A stretch of DNA of 64,000 nucleotides, taken from the NCBI GenBank assembly GCA_037954235.1, contig JBBMOA010000018.1, positions 2,918,001-2,982,000 of the forward strand. Reading direction: 5' to 3'. Shown here piece by piece: positions 35,956-60,445 of this stretch; positions within the stretch are counted from its first letter, which is position 1, and each line of letters opens with the position of its first letter. This DNA comes from Aulostomus chinensis. Taxonomy: Eukaryota > Chordata > Actinopteri > Syngnathiformes > Aulostomidae. The notes under the pieces are model-generated. The model was not told the DNA's origin. It did no database searches and was given only the letters and a program-made list of their open reading frames with translations. The position numbers were made by a program, and so were the translations under genes.

Positions 35956-36954
35956 GTGAGCGACACAGGTGAGGCTTGTGGGCGTGGCTAATGACATGTT
36001 TATGTATGAAGTGACGTGTGCTGCGTTCACTGATATGGGGAAATGGAATCTTCTGTCTTTTTTTGCTCAAAAATGTACCCGAGCCAGACTCTGGAGAGGT
36101 TAAACTCTCTTGAAAGCACAGACAGTTTTGAAGCTCCGGGGGGAAAAAAAATGAAATTCACAAATTCTGTTGTTTTTTTGTTTTGTTTTTTTTTTAATCA
36201 CGATCAGCACACAAATGGATGCATCGAACTCTTCATACCAACAATCTTTAACTGCCATCAGCATCTTTTTATGTTTTATCCTCTGTAAAATAAATAATGT
36301 TTTCATTTCGGGGCATATTTGTACAACATATATGCAGATGCTTGTGTACTACCGGCCCGTACAAGCAGTCAAACCGCTGTGAATCTGGCAGGCTCCAGTT
36401 AACAACACTGCATTGATATCCTTTTTAAGGGTTCAGTGAGTTTAAAACAAACAACAAAACTAGTAGATGACCAGAACGTTCAGCTTTTTGACTTGTTAAC
36501 TATAAATTATAATGTATTTGATCCCTCTGTTCTATGACGTTAAACCAAGTTCCCTTCACACTGATGACTAATAACTGAAAAGTAATTTAAAAAAAAGGCT
36601 CAATTCGCATGCAGGATCTGTTCAGGATCTTGTGCACATTCATAATCCATCAGCCTCAGAATGTCACGTTGATAGCAGGGTCATAAATATCTTGGCAAAT
36701 GGCTAAAAACGCGGGACTGGCGAGAGTGGAAGTATTCACACCAGTCCAGTTCTACTTTATTCATCAGCCCTGACATGTGACCGCGCTGCTTCCTCCTTAG
36801 CTGAGACGAACGTCACCGAGGAAATCAGTTCGCCCTCGCTGATGCACCAGAAGCCAGTGTTGAGACATGATAACAGGCTCCTCCAGGTGTTCATTAGACC
36901 AGAAACCCCACAGACGTGGATCCACTTGGGTTGCAGGGAAGGAAGAGGAAACGG

Positions 36955-37018
36955 AGCATAGCGGGGTTAGCATAGCGGGGTTAGCATAGCAGGGTTAGCA
37001 TAGCAGGGTTAGCATAGC
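36955..37018. repeat. 14-base tandem repeat, 4.6 copies
   Basis: Units AGCATAGCGGGGTT (36955, 36969) and AGCATAGCAGGGTT (36983, 36997), plus a partial fifth at 37011. The G-to-A change is shared by units 3 and 4. Confidence 0.9.
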
Positions 37019-40000
37019 AACAGAGCCTGCAGTCAGGGATGGCAATGTTTTGTTTTGTTTTTTTAAATTTAATTTCTTTGCTTTGACAGACAGTGCAGTG
37101 TTCCAGTGTTTGTGCTGGGGCGGGGGGGGGGCGTGGCCAAAAACACAGAACACGCATGTGTGGCCAGAACAACCTGGTGTAGCTGCGTAAAAAACGCCAT
37201 TATTGTAACCAATCACGTACGTCTCCAGCGTGTTTCAGGCGTAAGTCTGTAACAGGAAGTCGTGCCCTGCCTAACACTGGCACCTCACCACTGTCTGCGA
37301 AGCGTGACGAAGAACTGGTGTGACATCATTCAGCAGCGTGTCAATGTTTTACAGTGTAAAATCCCACCAGCGGAATGTGGGCGTGTCCAGCGTCAAGGCT
37401 GTAGTTTGGAACGCGGGCGTGAGCGTAGAGGACGGCACAGAGTTCCGGGGAGTTCATTTTCTGGATGGATCCATTCATGTTTTACGACAACGATGACATC
37501 ACATTACAGGATTAAAACTGGTTTAACCAAAATACACACACACACATATTCATACATACATATATGTGTGTGTGTGAATACATTGGTGTCTAATCAGTAC
37601 TCCATGTTGGTGGATGTGCAACATTCCATGCTTGTCAAAATGTCTCCTGAAGAAAACAGGGATCCAATTGTGTTGTATTTTATTGCTTCAACACGATCCG
37701 GTCACCCCGGTGTCGTCCGCCTGCAGTGTCAGGTACCAGGTATCCAACATGTATCTGTTGGGACATGTGAGCGTGTCGGCTCGATCTGAACCACACCCCC
37801 ACGTGCACTCGAAGCAGGACAGACATCAGGCCGGGGTTTTTTTTTTGTTGTTTTTTTGTTTTTTTTCCCGGCGTAGCAGCGGGTCCAGATGCATCTCTGG
37901 CCCGAGCTGGAGTGAAGACTGGGAAAAACAGCCTCAGACTAAACACCTCTCAGAGCAGACAGGGACCAGAGGGGGAGGAAAATCCATGTAAATCCTGCGA
38001 GTCCTGGAAATGTGATACAAGGAAAATAAAGTGGGCACAGCTGAGTGGACGGTAGAGCGCTGCCTCTCTCTGCTCTGAATTCTCCACCTTCCGCTCGGGA
38101 GGCGATTAAAATCAACAGAAAAAAACGTAAGAGGGCAGCTGTGGTCAGTCGGTGTGTTGTTGACTGGGAGAACCTCCCGAGGTGCTCTTTGCACCTCTGT
38201 TCCTGTTCTCCCAGGAGAACCCTTGGAAGCTTGACAGTGGCTCCGAACACGAGCAGCAGCAGGAATCTCACACCTCGTCAGCTCCTCGTTACGTAGTAGT
38301 GGGTAACTGATCGTGCAGCCGAAGGACAAATGTCTTTGGCACCAGCTCTGTTGGCAATGGAGCATGAGAGCGGCGGAAGCTTGAAAGTAACGTGGCAACG
38401 CTCTGCTGGCCACAGGCGGACATGCCCGGCATTCCTGTGGGTGATTATTACCCAGAAATCCAGAGCGGATGGGTTGACTCAGGTGCTGGTGCTGCCTGTG
38501 TCATGTACAGAAGTTTCCCGCGTCCTTGTTTTCTTGTGACGGTGCAAATCTGATGTCTTCAGACATCATCCACCTCTGAGGTTTCTCTCCTGCCGGTGTC
38601 TTCCTCCTCTGCCTTGGTCACTCCCAGCAGGATAGAAAGGTTGTTTTGTTTTTTTTATCGTGCTCAGAGCAACGATGCAGGGAGCAGCCGGCGACCTGTT
38701 ACGGCCTCCGTCACAGCCCGGCCAGCTGCCCCCAGACTGGATGTCCAAGATGAATTTCAGGCGTCACAAATTCTCGTCGGCTGTTTAAAAACAGTGGTTG
38801 CTAACCAGTAAATGAAGAGAACATCGAGGACGTTCGACGTCATCACGCTGAAGAAGCAGAGGAGGGAAGATTGAGCGTGAAGCCAGTTGTGGCGTTTGTT
38901 TGTATGCTAATGTTACATTTGTACTCGTAGCAACCGTGTTTACTTAAACAACCATAAAAGAGTTGTTTTTGTTGTTTGGCCTTTACTTTAATGGTCATGT
39001 ATGACGATGTTAAATATTTTTATAACAAAGGAAGTTATTTGGGTAAGAAGTTAGTGTTCTGTGTACCTTCACGCAGTCGTATCGCTACAAAACTGATGCA
39101 CAATGAACCTAGAAGGGCTCCATTGTCACTCCAGCACAAATATTCACGAGCGTTTGCGCAGCAGCGCTACGCCGCGTCAGCCCCTGCTGCAGGATGTCTC
39201 TGAGTCGCTCTTCCTCCTTCCGCATCCAGCTAAAACCCCAGCGCCTCATTCAGTCGTCTTCTGCCGTCATCGTAGACGCGGTTTCCTGAAACCTCGTAGA
39301 TTTAAACGCAGATGTGACTCTGTGGACGGTTGCAGGTGGTTTGGCCGTTTGACTTGAAGGACTCGCCGTCCCGGTTGACGTGAACGGGGGACGAATCGAT
39401 GCATTTATGGGGATGAACTGTGACCGACGTGATAAACGGACTTTTCCTGAAATGGCGCAAGCGTACTGACTGTTCCTATCGTAGCAGGAGTCGGCGAAGC
39501 GCCTCTGCCGTCCCCTTCAGAGTCGCTCGGGTCTTTTCCTCCTGCCCTGTTGGACCAACGTTGACGTCACAGAGGCGTCTGTAGTTTTTCTGAGCTCCAT
39601 TATTGAGGCGTTCTCTGAGGAAGTGGTTGGCTTTTGGTTTCCTCTCCCCGTGTAACACCTTTGTTAAAAGCGGTGAGGTTACAGCCACTCTTGAGGGTGA
39701 CCCTCGCGTATCCGCTGTCGTTACAAAAGTGAACTGGTGTTTATGCGTCTCAGTCACTAATACTCACCAGTGCTGGTGTTGTGGTGTTGGTTGGATTCCA
39801 GGTTTATTGGCAGAGGTCTGGGGGGAACCTCCTCCGCTGAAGGAAACGCCTCAGTTATGCTGTTGATGTCTTGAAGGGGCCGATAATGTTGCTCTGTTTG
39901 TTTACAACAACGATAAAGTTCTGGCACTGCTGAGACGTTTAAAGCTGGTACATATTTACCGTGACTGGAGAGTCGCTGTAAAAACATTCTTCCTCGCTGC

Positions 40001-40048
40001 CAAAGCTGCTTGAAACTGAGCCACTTCTAATTGCTGTTCTGGTGGGCA

Positions 40049-40049
40049 G

Positions 40050-40109
<60 letters not shown>
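40049..40109. repeat. (AC)n microsatellite, about 30 units
   Basis: An uninterrupted CA dinucleotide run in the map3k3 5' intron. Confidence 0.95.
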
Positions 40110-40113
<4 letters not shown>

Positions 40114-40757
40114 TTCTGAATCCTGCAGCCTCCAGTGAGAGACTCGTCTTTAGCTACGCGCAAGGATGTTTGCTCTTTCGCGTCACGTCCAGAGACTGTC
40201 ATCAGTTACCGCCACACAACGAGATAAATCAAAGCCAGATTTCGCACTCGGGCTCTGTTTCACTTCCAGGCTCATCTGTTAACGACCACGTTCCAGCGCT
40301 TTTCCACCCTGATCCTGATGCTGACACCCGCACCTACGTAGCGAGTAGCTCAGGTGGTGAAACCTGAACAAACCCATCCAGAAAAATTAGTCCAAAGCAG
40401 TTTTTTTTTTTTTTCTATCATCTCTTGAGACGGTTGCCCTCCAAACTACAGCCTCACTACTTGACATGACCATGTTTGATTGGCGGGATTTTAATCTTTA
40501 AAAAAAAAAAAAAAAAAAACACCTTTTTCGCATCTTCACCTCAGTGTTGGCTAATTGAAGAAGACAAAGATTACATGAGATCAGATGCGTTTAATTTTGT
40601 AGACAGGTGTTCTGGAACGTTCTGCCGTTAGTTGTCGCTCTCCGTTAACGTCAAGCTGGTGGCGAACGCAGCTGACATTTTCTGTTTTCTGGGAGGAGGA
40701 AGTATGTCTTTGTTCGCTGACGTTGCTTAACTGTGAGTACTTGAAAAGTAAATTAAA

Positions 40758-40788
<31 letters not shown>

Positions 40789-41329
40789 ACGTATCGCTTT
40801 AAACCTCCTTTTAACTCTTTGGATTTTAGGCTGGAAAACTTTGACGCGTTGCTGATGTTTTACTGGAGATGATCAAGGTGACTCGTGGGAACAGAGCTCA
40901 ACTTCCTGTGTAGGCTACTGTTTTTAGAGCGGTGAAGAAGAATGTACTTCCTGTATGTCATGTGAGTCAGAGATAATTGGGAAGCAGCTGGGCTCTGATC
41001 AGGGCTAATACGTGATTGATCCCGCACCGTTTTCACCGGTACCATCTCGTATTTCTGGCCAGTGTTTGAAGTGATTGTGACACCAGTACCAGCGACTACA
41101 CAGCACAGATGTGTCAGGGGCCGCCAGCTGTTGAGCTTGAATCCTGAAAATTCGTACCATCGTCTGGCTGATAACATTTGTCCTCACATTCGCCTCCAAG
41201 TGAAACTCACGTAGTCGGTTTTGGCAGTCATTTAATTGCGTGTCCGTGTTCCCCTCCAGGCTGCGGGCGAGTTGGCACTGCGGAGACACGTTTCTGAAGA
41301 TCTGTTTGTAGACGACAAACATCGCCGCA

Positions 41330-52380
<11,051 letters not shown>

Positions 52381-52593
52381 AATCTGACTGGTTTGTGGAC
52401 GTTAGTGAACCCAAGTGTGGCCTCAGCAGCGTCCGCAGCCTCCTCATCTACCCGCAGCACAGACGTGGAGCCGCTCCATCTTAACATCCCCTCATTCTGA
52501 TCAGGAGAAGCAACAGTTTTAAGGCTTGTGGGGCAGTTTGACAGGATGTCCTTGAATGAGAGCCCCCGCCCCCTGGCAGGTTGCTGGTCTTGA

Positions 52594-52594
<1 letters not shown>

Positions 52595-52630
<36 letters not shown>
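52595..52630. repeat. (CA)n microsatellite in the map3k3 3' UTR
   Basis: About 18 CA units, roughly 215 bases after the map3k3 stop. Confidence 0.95.
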
Positions 52631-52633
<3 letters not shown>

Positions 52634-53003
52634 CAGATGATGCTGATTCTCTCTCCATAACACTCCAGTGTTTACATTCGCTTGTTAACCGGTGATGAGA
52701 ATAACCAGGGAGTTCAGCTGCCGTTCAAAGCTACAGGCCTTAAGCTCGACTTGAGCCGCCGTTGTGGTGCCCTCCAGTTCTTCAGTGTTGGTTCTTTCAC
52801 GGTTCTCTTTCTAACCACACTTGGAACGCCCACTCAGTATAAAGCTACTTAAAGTATTTGTGACGCACTTTGCATTTCAGGCAACATGTGAGGCCTCATT
52901 TTGAGACGGTGTGAGAAGCAGAGGAAGTGATGTTGTGAGGAGAAGTGTAGAGTGGCCTTGCTAAGTCTCTCACTGCCGTTGAGGAGACTTTCTGTCACTG
53001 GGA

Positions 53004-53022
53004 TGCAGTAGAGGGCGCTGTT
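53004..53022 (+). promoter_or_regulatory. CTCF-like motif, forward orientation
   Basis: TGCAGTAGAGGGCGCTGTT fits the forward CTCF core (CCASYAGRGGGCRSTG) closely. It lies about 620 bases after the map3k3 stop. Confidence 0.45.
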
Positions 53023-53431
53023 GTGTACCTTGTGAAAGAATGCAGCCCATCTAGTTCCAAAAAAACAAGTAAATAAGCTCCTGACTGGTGGTCCTCAGGG
53101 CGGCCTTTGGTGCTGGCCCAGGCCCACTGAGGAGGACGCTTGCCCCGGTTTTCAAGGGGGGAGTGTGCCGCTCCACCAGGACAGTAATTACCTAAAAAAA
53201 ACAAATAATTGGAAACAAATATCAAAGGAATTTATGCTTGAAAATTACCTTTTAGAAAACGGCTTTTTTCTCAGGTTTTGTCTGAAAGCGGCCCCTCGTT
53301 CAGGCATGGATGTGTCCAGTCTAAAACACAGGCGGGGAAAGATTTCAATACATTTGTTTTTTGGTTTTTTTTTTTTATAACTGAGACTTTATAGGCACAT
53401 GTTGCTCAGATCTGATCAAAGTCCTCATATC

Positions 53432-53450
53432 TGACCACTAGGTGGCACTG
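53432..53450 (+). promoter_or_regulatory. strong CTCF-like motif, forward orientation
   Basis: TGACCACTAGGTGGCACTG matches the full forward CTCF consensus across nearly every informative position. Second of two forward motifs within 450 bases. Confidence 0.5.
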
Positions 53451-54957
53451 TATCCTCCATACTGGTCCTCACAGGGAACCAGTAACAGGGTGGGTTGAGT
53501 CTCTGCTTCCATGCCTTCATCGTTGTGTGACATCAGTCCTGCTGCTCCTCATTCTTCCTCTGCAGCTCTTCACTTTTCCTAAATTGCCAAAACAAAGTGG
53601 ATAGAAGAGAAATTTTATGAATTTGCCATCAGTTATGGTTGAATGCAAACTTAATTTGACAGAAGCGTTCATGGGCGCGGGACCCAAGCACGCCTGCCCG
53701 CGAAGCCACGTCTTGAACCATCCAGTTAAATCAGATGCACTTTTACGTAAAACGAATGTCGTGGGGTTATTTTTTTCTCTCTCTCTCTCTCTCTTTGTCT
53801 TCACTAAATTAGATTTTTCTTCTCTTTTTTTTTTTACTTCAAATGTGAAATTTTTTTTCATTTTGTATTTATATCCCCGTGTCCATTCAATTAGATTTTA
53901 TAAGCAAATGTGTATGTATAAATCTATTTTTTATATTTCGACAGTGTCAAATCGGATGATACTTTCAGGACTCTGTGTCCTTAAAAAAACACAAAGATTT
54001 AATTGAAAGCAGCTGGTTTTGCAGAAATTACAGAATATGGAGTTGTTGTTGTTTCTTTTGAGTGACAAATGGGTGGAAAATGAACTCTGGCTGGCCGGTT
54101 CCAGTGCAAACAACCTTTTTCCGCACACCTAGACTGTACATCCTCACATCTAGACGACAGTATCACCTGACAGGTGCATTAGGAAGCCACTTTGACGGAT
54201 CAGTGTTGGTGAAACCTTCAAGGTAAATGTAGCTACGAGTACTTGTGTGCCATTTCAGTGTTGTTTTTTTAAGATGCAATTCAAATGCGCTAAAGCCAAA
54301 GACGAGCAGGAATGGATCCAGCCACGAATGTCAGAGTTCTCTGTTCAGCCCAGATGACGACTTTGTTTATCCCAGGGTTCGCTGCACTAGTCGAGGGGCT
54401 ACAGGCCCCCCCACCTGCTGCCTGCGAGCTAACAGGGGACGGGCTGCTACGTGCAAAAGGCAGCTAAAATATATAGAAAGGGTTCTTAGCGATGGGCCGT
54501 GAGGTGAAGACCCCTGGGGTAAGCAAAAGAACACAAGCTAGTTGTTTAGAGATCTACGCATGTATGTAAATGTATGATTATGTATCATGACAGGACTTGC
54601 AGTGCAAAGTCAAATGTATCAAATTTATTTTAGATCAAGAAAAGAATAGTAAGTTTAATGAGTGTTTATGTATATGTATGTGAATGTGTATATACATACA
54701 TGTGTGTATATATGCGTATATGCATGTACATATGTATATACATGTATGAGTATGTGTATATATACATTTATACGTGCATATGTGTTTATATACGCCAATT
54801 TGTTAGGTACACCTCGATAAAACTAACGCAATACAACCTGCAATAAATACTTCCATCATGAGCTTTTAAATGTTCGGTTTTTATCATTTAACAACAGGGT
54901 CTTCATTTTTTTTGTCAGCTGTCGTTAATAAAGTTGAGAAAATATCAGAACCCCCCC

Positions 54958-54988
<31 letters not shown>

Positions 54989-55845
54989 TTTAACCCCACA
55001 AAGTTTAAATTATGGAAGAAACTACAACTTGTAAATTTACCGAAAAATTAAAAGCAAATCTGCAACCGAAACCTTTGGAAGTTTAACGTAGTTTTGAGTG
55101 AATTCGCGTTTTTCTCGAAATAGTTGAGCTGATATCCTTGCAATGACTTGTTAGTGAACCTTTGACTCTTGAGAAAACCAGGGGTAAATTTTTGTTCTTG
55201 ATTAATATTTAAGCTAAATGAAAATTGGAGCTAAATCATCTTGCTTTTTTCTCGTTATAACGCCTCGATTGTTATCTTAATATAATTGCATCAGATGTCA
55301 GTCTCATCACCGTACATGTCTGGATGTGGTACTGGATCAACACCAGTACGACCAGTGTAGGACAGATACCTCCTGTTGTTTTGTTTTGTTTTGTTCTTTT
55401 TCCTTCATCAAGTTCCATGTCCTGTTTCTAGATCAGTAATTGAAAATGTCACAAAAATCCTGCCAAAAAGACGTTAAAAAAAACAGCAACAGCAACAAAA
55501 ACGGTTTAATTGACAGTTAAACCAGTGACACCAGGCAAACTCCACAAAAACTGCCAGTGACAACACTTGTGAAGGCGGAATTAAATTACCGCTAAATTAC
55601 TTTTATCTTGGTGTACATAACGAATTAGCAAGTGGGTACATCTTAACACCGTGCCTTCCCTCTTCAAAAAAAAAAAAAAAAGAAGAGAGACAATAAATTC
55701 TTGTTGTTTTTTTTTGCAAAGGTCTGATTGTGTGCGTTAGTTTGTTCACGTGTGTCAGAGAACATTTGTGTTTCCTCAGTAAATCAAAGCCCAGAAAAGA
55801 CGGAGCTCATTGTTGGAGCTAAGAATCTCCTGATTGATGGACTTG

Positions 55846-55851
<6 letters not shown>

Positions 55852-55922
<71 letters not shown>
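55852..55922. repeat. (CT)n microsatellite, about 35 units
   Basis: A pure CT run of about 71 bases followed by a C-rich tract, intergenic. Confidence 0.97.
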
Positions 55923-55926
<4 letters not shown>

Positions 55927-57264
55927 CCCCCCCCTCCCCCGATGGAGGGATTTCTGCGGCTGCATCCGGATGTGAGATGATAAAATAGATTGGTAACACA
56001 AAGGGCCTTTTTCTTGACTCGGCGTGACACTCAGATCTACAGCTGCTGATTCTAGTTTGCCCTCTTTTTTTTTTTTTTTACTGTTTCTACTCGTACAAAC
56101 AAACAAAGAATAGAGACGCACACGCGCGCGCGCACACACACACGGTTGCTGGTCTTCAGGAAGATGACCTACACCGCACATGCGCTGGTAACTGCTGTTC
56201 TAGTTCAATGATTGTGCCACAGCAGAACGCAATGTTAATAAGCACATTTTACAGCTGACATTGTGACAGTTCTGAACCAAGGTGGTTCGCTGAGGAGTCA
56301 CTTCCTGTATCTGTGTCACATGGTTGCCCCAGTGCCCCGCCCCTTCAGAGAGTAGCAGCAGGTTAAGGGAAGGGCCTGATACTGGTTCTGTTACTGATAC
56401 TCCGACTTCAGTTCTGGCTCCTGAGAGAGGCACACTTTGGTTGATGCAGACCAACCAGTGGTGTGTTTTGAGGGTGAACAACGTGCTAATTTTCTAACTT
56501 TATACAGCAACAAAGGGTGGAACATGGAGGACGGAGAAGACCACACAGCACAGCCGTTGCTGTTGAAGACGTGACGCTGGAATGCTGGCGGCGTCTCTCC
56601 TCAGACCACGGGACGTTTGTTTACAGCATTTATTGCACAAACTGGATTAAATCACAACCCCTGAAATCCTTTTTAAAACGCTCACGCTTCCCATTGACTA
56701 CCATTACCTGTGCTAAGCTAACTAGCTGTCAGCCAGGGATTTTTTTTTTTTTAATGTCTGGGTCTAGTCTAATTGGAGGATTTCTCCAAAAAAGAAACCT
56801 GGCGTGTTCCTGTTAGATCGCTTGTATTTTATCCTGAGACGTTCAAAGCGAACCATGAACACGTTTGCCGTAGTCGGACAGCGGGAGTGTCGTGTTTATG
56901 TGATGGCTGCTGGAATGCAGTTGTGTCTGTGTGATATGTATGGGCCCCTGGCATTCCTGCTGACAGGCAGACCGGAGCTTCGGGCCTCTCGACCTGTCAC
57001 TCATTGTGGCTGCCCTCTGTTTGGACCCAGTGCTGCTGAGTCATATAGACGGCCTGTCAGTCTCACTTAAGCCCCCCCTGGTTTTTCCATGGTAGTCCCT
57101 TCCCATGAGGCTGCTTCAGCATCATACAACTGTTTGAAGCATTTTCAACTGAAAGGTTCAGATGAACAGCAACAGACTTAAGTGTCACTACCGTTTCTTA
57201 CTTGCTGTACTCAACAGGGATGGGACTAAATATCAATACTGACATCTCCATATTTCATATTAAT

Positions 57265-57679
57265 ATTTCAAATGCTGGGCGGTGGGCTGGGTGGTGCAGT
57301 GGTCAGCACTGTGGCCTCTCAGCAAGAAGGTTCCGGGTTCGAGTCCCGGCTCAGGCACGGGATCTTTCTGTGTGGAGTCTGCATGTTCTCCCCGTGTCTG
57401 CGTGGGTTCTCTCTGGTACTCCAGCTTCCTCCCACCATCCAAAAACATGCAACTGGGGACGAGGCTGATTGATTCTCTAAATACTCTAAATTGACCGTAG
57501 GTGTGAATGTGAGTGTGAGTGGTTGTTCGTCTCTCTATGTTGGCCCTGCGATGGACTGGCGACCTGTCCAGGGTGAACCCCGCCTCTCGCCCGTTGACGC
57601 TGGGACAGGCTCCAGCCCCCCCGCGACCCTTAATGTGTAGGAATAAGCGGAAGACAATGGATGGATGGATTTCAAATGC
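57265..57679 (+). mobile_element. tRNA-derived SINE with 11-base target duplication
   Basis: ATTTCAAATGC occurs at 57265-57275 and again at 57669-57679, flanking about 393 bases. The insert begins with a tRNA-like head (A-box-like GGTGGTGCAGTGG region; B-box GGTTCGAGTCC at 57336-57346). Its body includes 'gcatgttctccccgtgtctg' (57382-57401), a string common in fish SINEs, and it ends in ATGG repeats. Intact duplications suggest a comparatively recent insertion. Family name not assigned. Confidence 0.85.
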
Positions 57680-60445
57680 CGAATGAGTCCCTATCACCAT
57701 TTTACATGCAACCTGTATTGTTTCTCCTTAAATTATAATTTGTCCTGAAAGTGTATTTTACACTTAGAGTTCCTACAAACAGAGAAGACATTTATTTAAC
57801 CTCCTGCATTGCTGCTTTTTGACTCCACAAGTCAGAACAAGCTAGCCTCGTGTATTCGCCCTGAAGCTAAAGGTGACTAGCTGGCTAACAACAGCAAAAC
57901 CAGCCCACAGTGTCTGTTAAATAAATATAAACTCTCAAGCTTGTCGTCCTGGATAATCCATGTCCCCCTTATGCAGACATATTATCAGTGCCCCCCCCCA
58001 AAAAAAAAAAAATCTTTGATTTTATGAAAATTGAACCAACTGTAACCCTTGTGGTTTGACAGTAGCACAGAGCCTGACCAGTTAGCATGTCAAGGCCAAG
58101 AAAGATGCTTGCGCTAGCTGGCTAGTTGACGGTCTCATCGAATGGTAAGTTTGTTCAGTACAAATCAAAGTATTTATGGATTACCGAGTATACCGATGGA
58201 TACAGAGGACGTGGATTATACCACATGAAGCACTTATGGGCTTGTAAACAGACATGTTTGGACAGTTTTGCTGTTGTTAGCCGCCAGTCACTGTTAGCTT
58301 CAAACTAAACAGCCATAGCCTCTTTCTGAATTCCGGAATCACAAATAAGTAGCACGCAAGACAAAAAAAAACAAAAAACAAAACATCTTTTGTGTTCTCA
58401 AGACACCTATCTTTGAGTACTTGAAAGACAAAGTACACTTATTGGGTGAAGTATCACTTCAAGAAATGTTTCAGAGTTACGATTTTAAATGTTGTTGCTG
58501 TTTTAATTTACGCCCTGTCTGAGGAGCTGACGTGCTACAGGGAGGAGGCGGCTCTGGGACAGTCTTTTTTTCAGGCTAGTGAAAGCGGTTCGCCTGGGTC
58601 CGTCTTGGCAGTGAGCATTAAACCTGTCAGTGGGCTGGAAGGATGGCGGCTGACAGGTTCGCGCGGGGGACTGGAGGTGTAAAATGCCAGAGTACAAAGC
58701 CTGAGCTGAGTGTAACAGAGTCAGACCTCGCGGGCAGCCAGAGACCCGTCTGACTCCAGCTGCATTAGGATTCCAGCCTCCACCTCTTCTCTCTCCTTAC
58801 ACACCCTGCAAATGTCTCCCCATGTTGGACACATGAATCAGCTGACTCCAGCAGCAGGGAGGGCGGGGAGAGGGAGGGCCGCGCCGCCTCTTTCTTCCCT
58901 CTGTGTTTGGATGCTTAATCTCCGGGACATATTACCTCAGTGACCAGATCTGAGGCAACAACTGCGATTGTCTAAAAAATCCAGGCAACTGAAAACAAAT
59001 CGCCTCACCTCAATGATGCAACCTGCGATCGGTCCGTTAAACCAACAAAACTCTGCCAAACCTGCAGCGCGCCATCTGGTTCAGCCTCTATTAACAGACA
59101 CCGATTGGGATTCAAGTCAGTGTGTTGATGTTTGTCTTCTTTACTAGAACAGAGGCCAGAGAGTAAAGTGCTGTTATTTATTCACTGCCTCCCAGTACCA
59201 CTGGCTTCCACTCACTGGGACTTTATGGCCCAGTAACAAAGAAGTCCTTTATGTGCTGCTGCTGCTGCTGTTGTTTTACTACCTGCAGCAACACCGGAGT
59301 TCCACTGCAGCACCACAGAGCCTCACCAAGTCGACTCGCCTGTCACTGTGTCACACTTGATGGAGGACACATGTCAGTCTCACGGTAGTCCAGGAAAATG
59401 TTCATCTCTCGAGTCAAACAGAGAAGTAGTTAATTTACCGCTTCTTCCTCTGTGAAACTCAGCCCGGTTTTCTCAAAACACCCATTTCAGCTGCAAGTGT
59501 TCGCCACCCTGCACAGGGACTCCATCACGGGGACTCCTTTGTTTTATTTGACCAAAAAAGCTGAAAATTCTGACGTTTAAGGGCAGAAGAACCAGTCCGT
59601 TTGACACGTTTCCTTCAAAACAGCCAATTATTGAAATCGCCGGGATTCACTGACTTGGATCAAATGTTGTAGCTCTGAAACCCCGGGTTCAACACGGTTA
59701 ACTTTTTTTTTTTTATTGTGTAGTTTATAAAACGTTATTTTATCCACAAAAGCACAGAAAAGAGTCGCCGAGAGGAAGGCAGAGTGCTGCTGACTTCTGG
59801 GAACAAACACAAGAGTGCTGAATAAGCATTACTTGAGCAGATTTGAGCGTTTACGGATGCTCTCCTCAACTCACATTCTTTCTGTCTTTGCCTCGAGTAA
59901 TGCAGATTTTACACTTTGCTGGAAAGTCTGTTCATGTGCTGCACTTTTCCATCCTCAAACCTGCAAGAACTTCAAATCTTAGCAAGCTTTTTTTTTTTTT
60001 TTTGGTCTAAACTTCTCGTCAAAGTACCTGTCACGTAGACGACTCCCAAGTCACCAAACACCAGGCGGTCCAGACACTTCTTTTAGACACAGTTTCTTCA
60101 AGAAATCTGGCGTTTTCACTTGTTTATTAGAATATTATTTTACTTATTTCAAGAAAACAAGTAAGTCACGGACTAAATGTCTGCTCGATGGTTTTACTTG
60201 TCAAGGTTCTGTGTTTTTTGCAGTGAAGGCAGGATTTGGTCTCCACTGAAAACTCATTATTTCATGCATCTCGGGGAACGTGAAGCTTCACCCTCTCGTT
60301 GCCAGAGTTGAATTTACTTTTGTTAGTCATGAAGTCCGGCTGCCTGCTAACCAAGACACCCGATATGGAAAATCACTTGCAGATAACAGGATTGTGAAAG
60401 ATCTAAAGTGAGGACCGAGCGTCCTCGGGGGACGTGAACTTGCAG

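Larger units (their letters stand above)
35956..41259 (+). other. map3k3 5' UTR intron
   Basis: A 5.3 kb intron with no recognised coding exon. It carries a 14-base tandem repeat (36955-37018), a short TA/TG-rich tract (37531-37574), a 61-base CA repeat (40049-40109), an A-run (40500-40519) and a (GT)n run (40762-40788). Confidence 0.5.

Noticed and set aside
54658..54846. Tyr/Val/Cys-rich ORF
   Set aside because: Translation of a TATG/TGTA microsatellite.
59067..59085. CTCF-like CAGCGCGCCATCTGGTTCA
   Set aside because: Mismatches at the invariant TGG end make it weaker than the listed sites.
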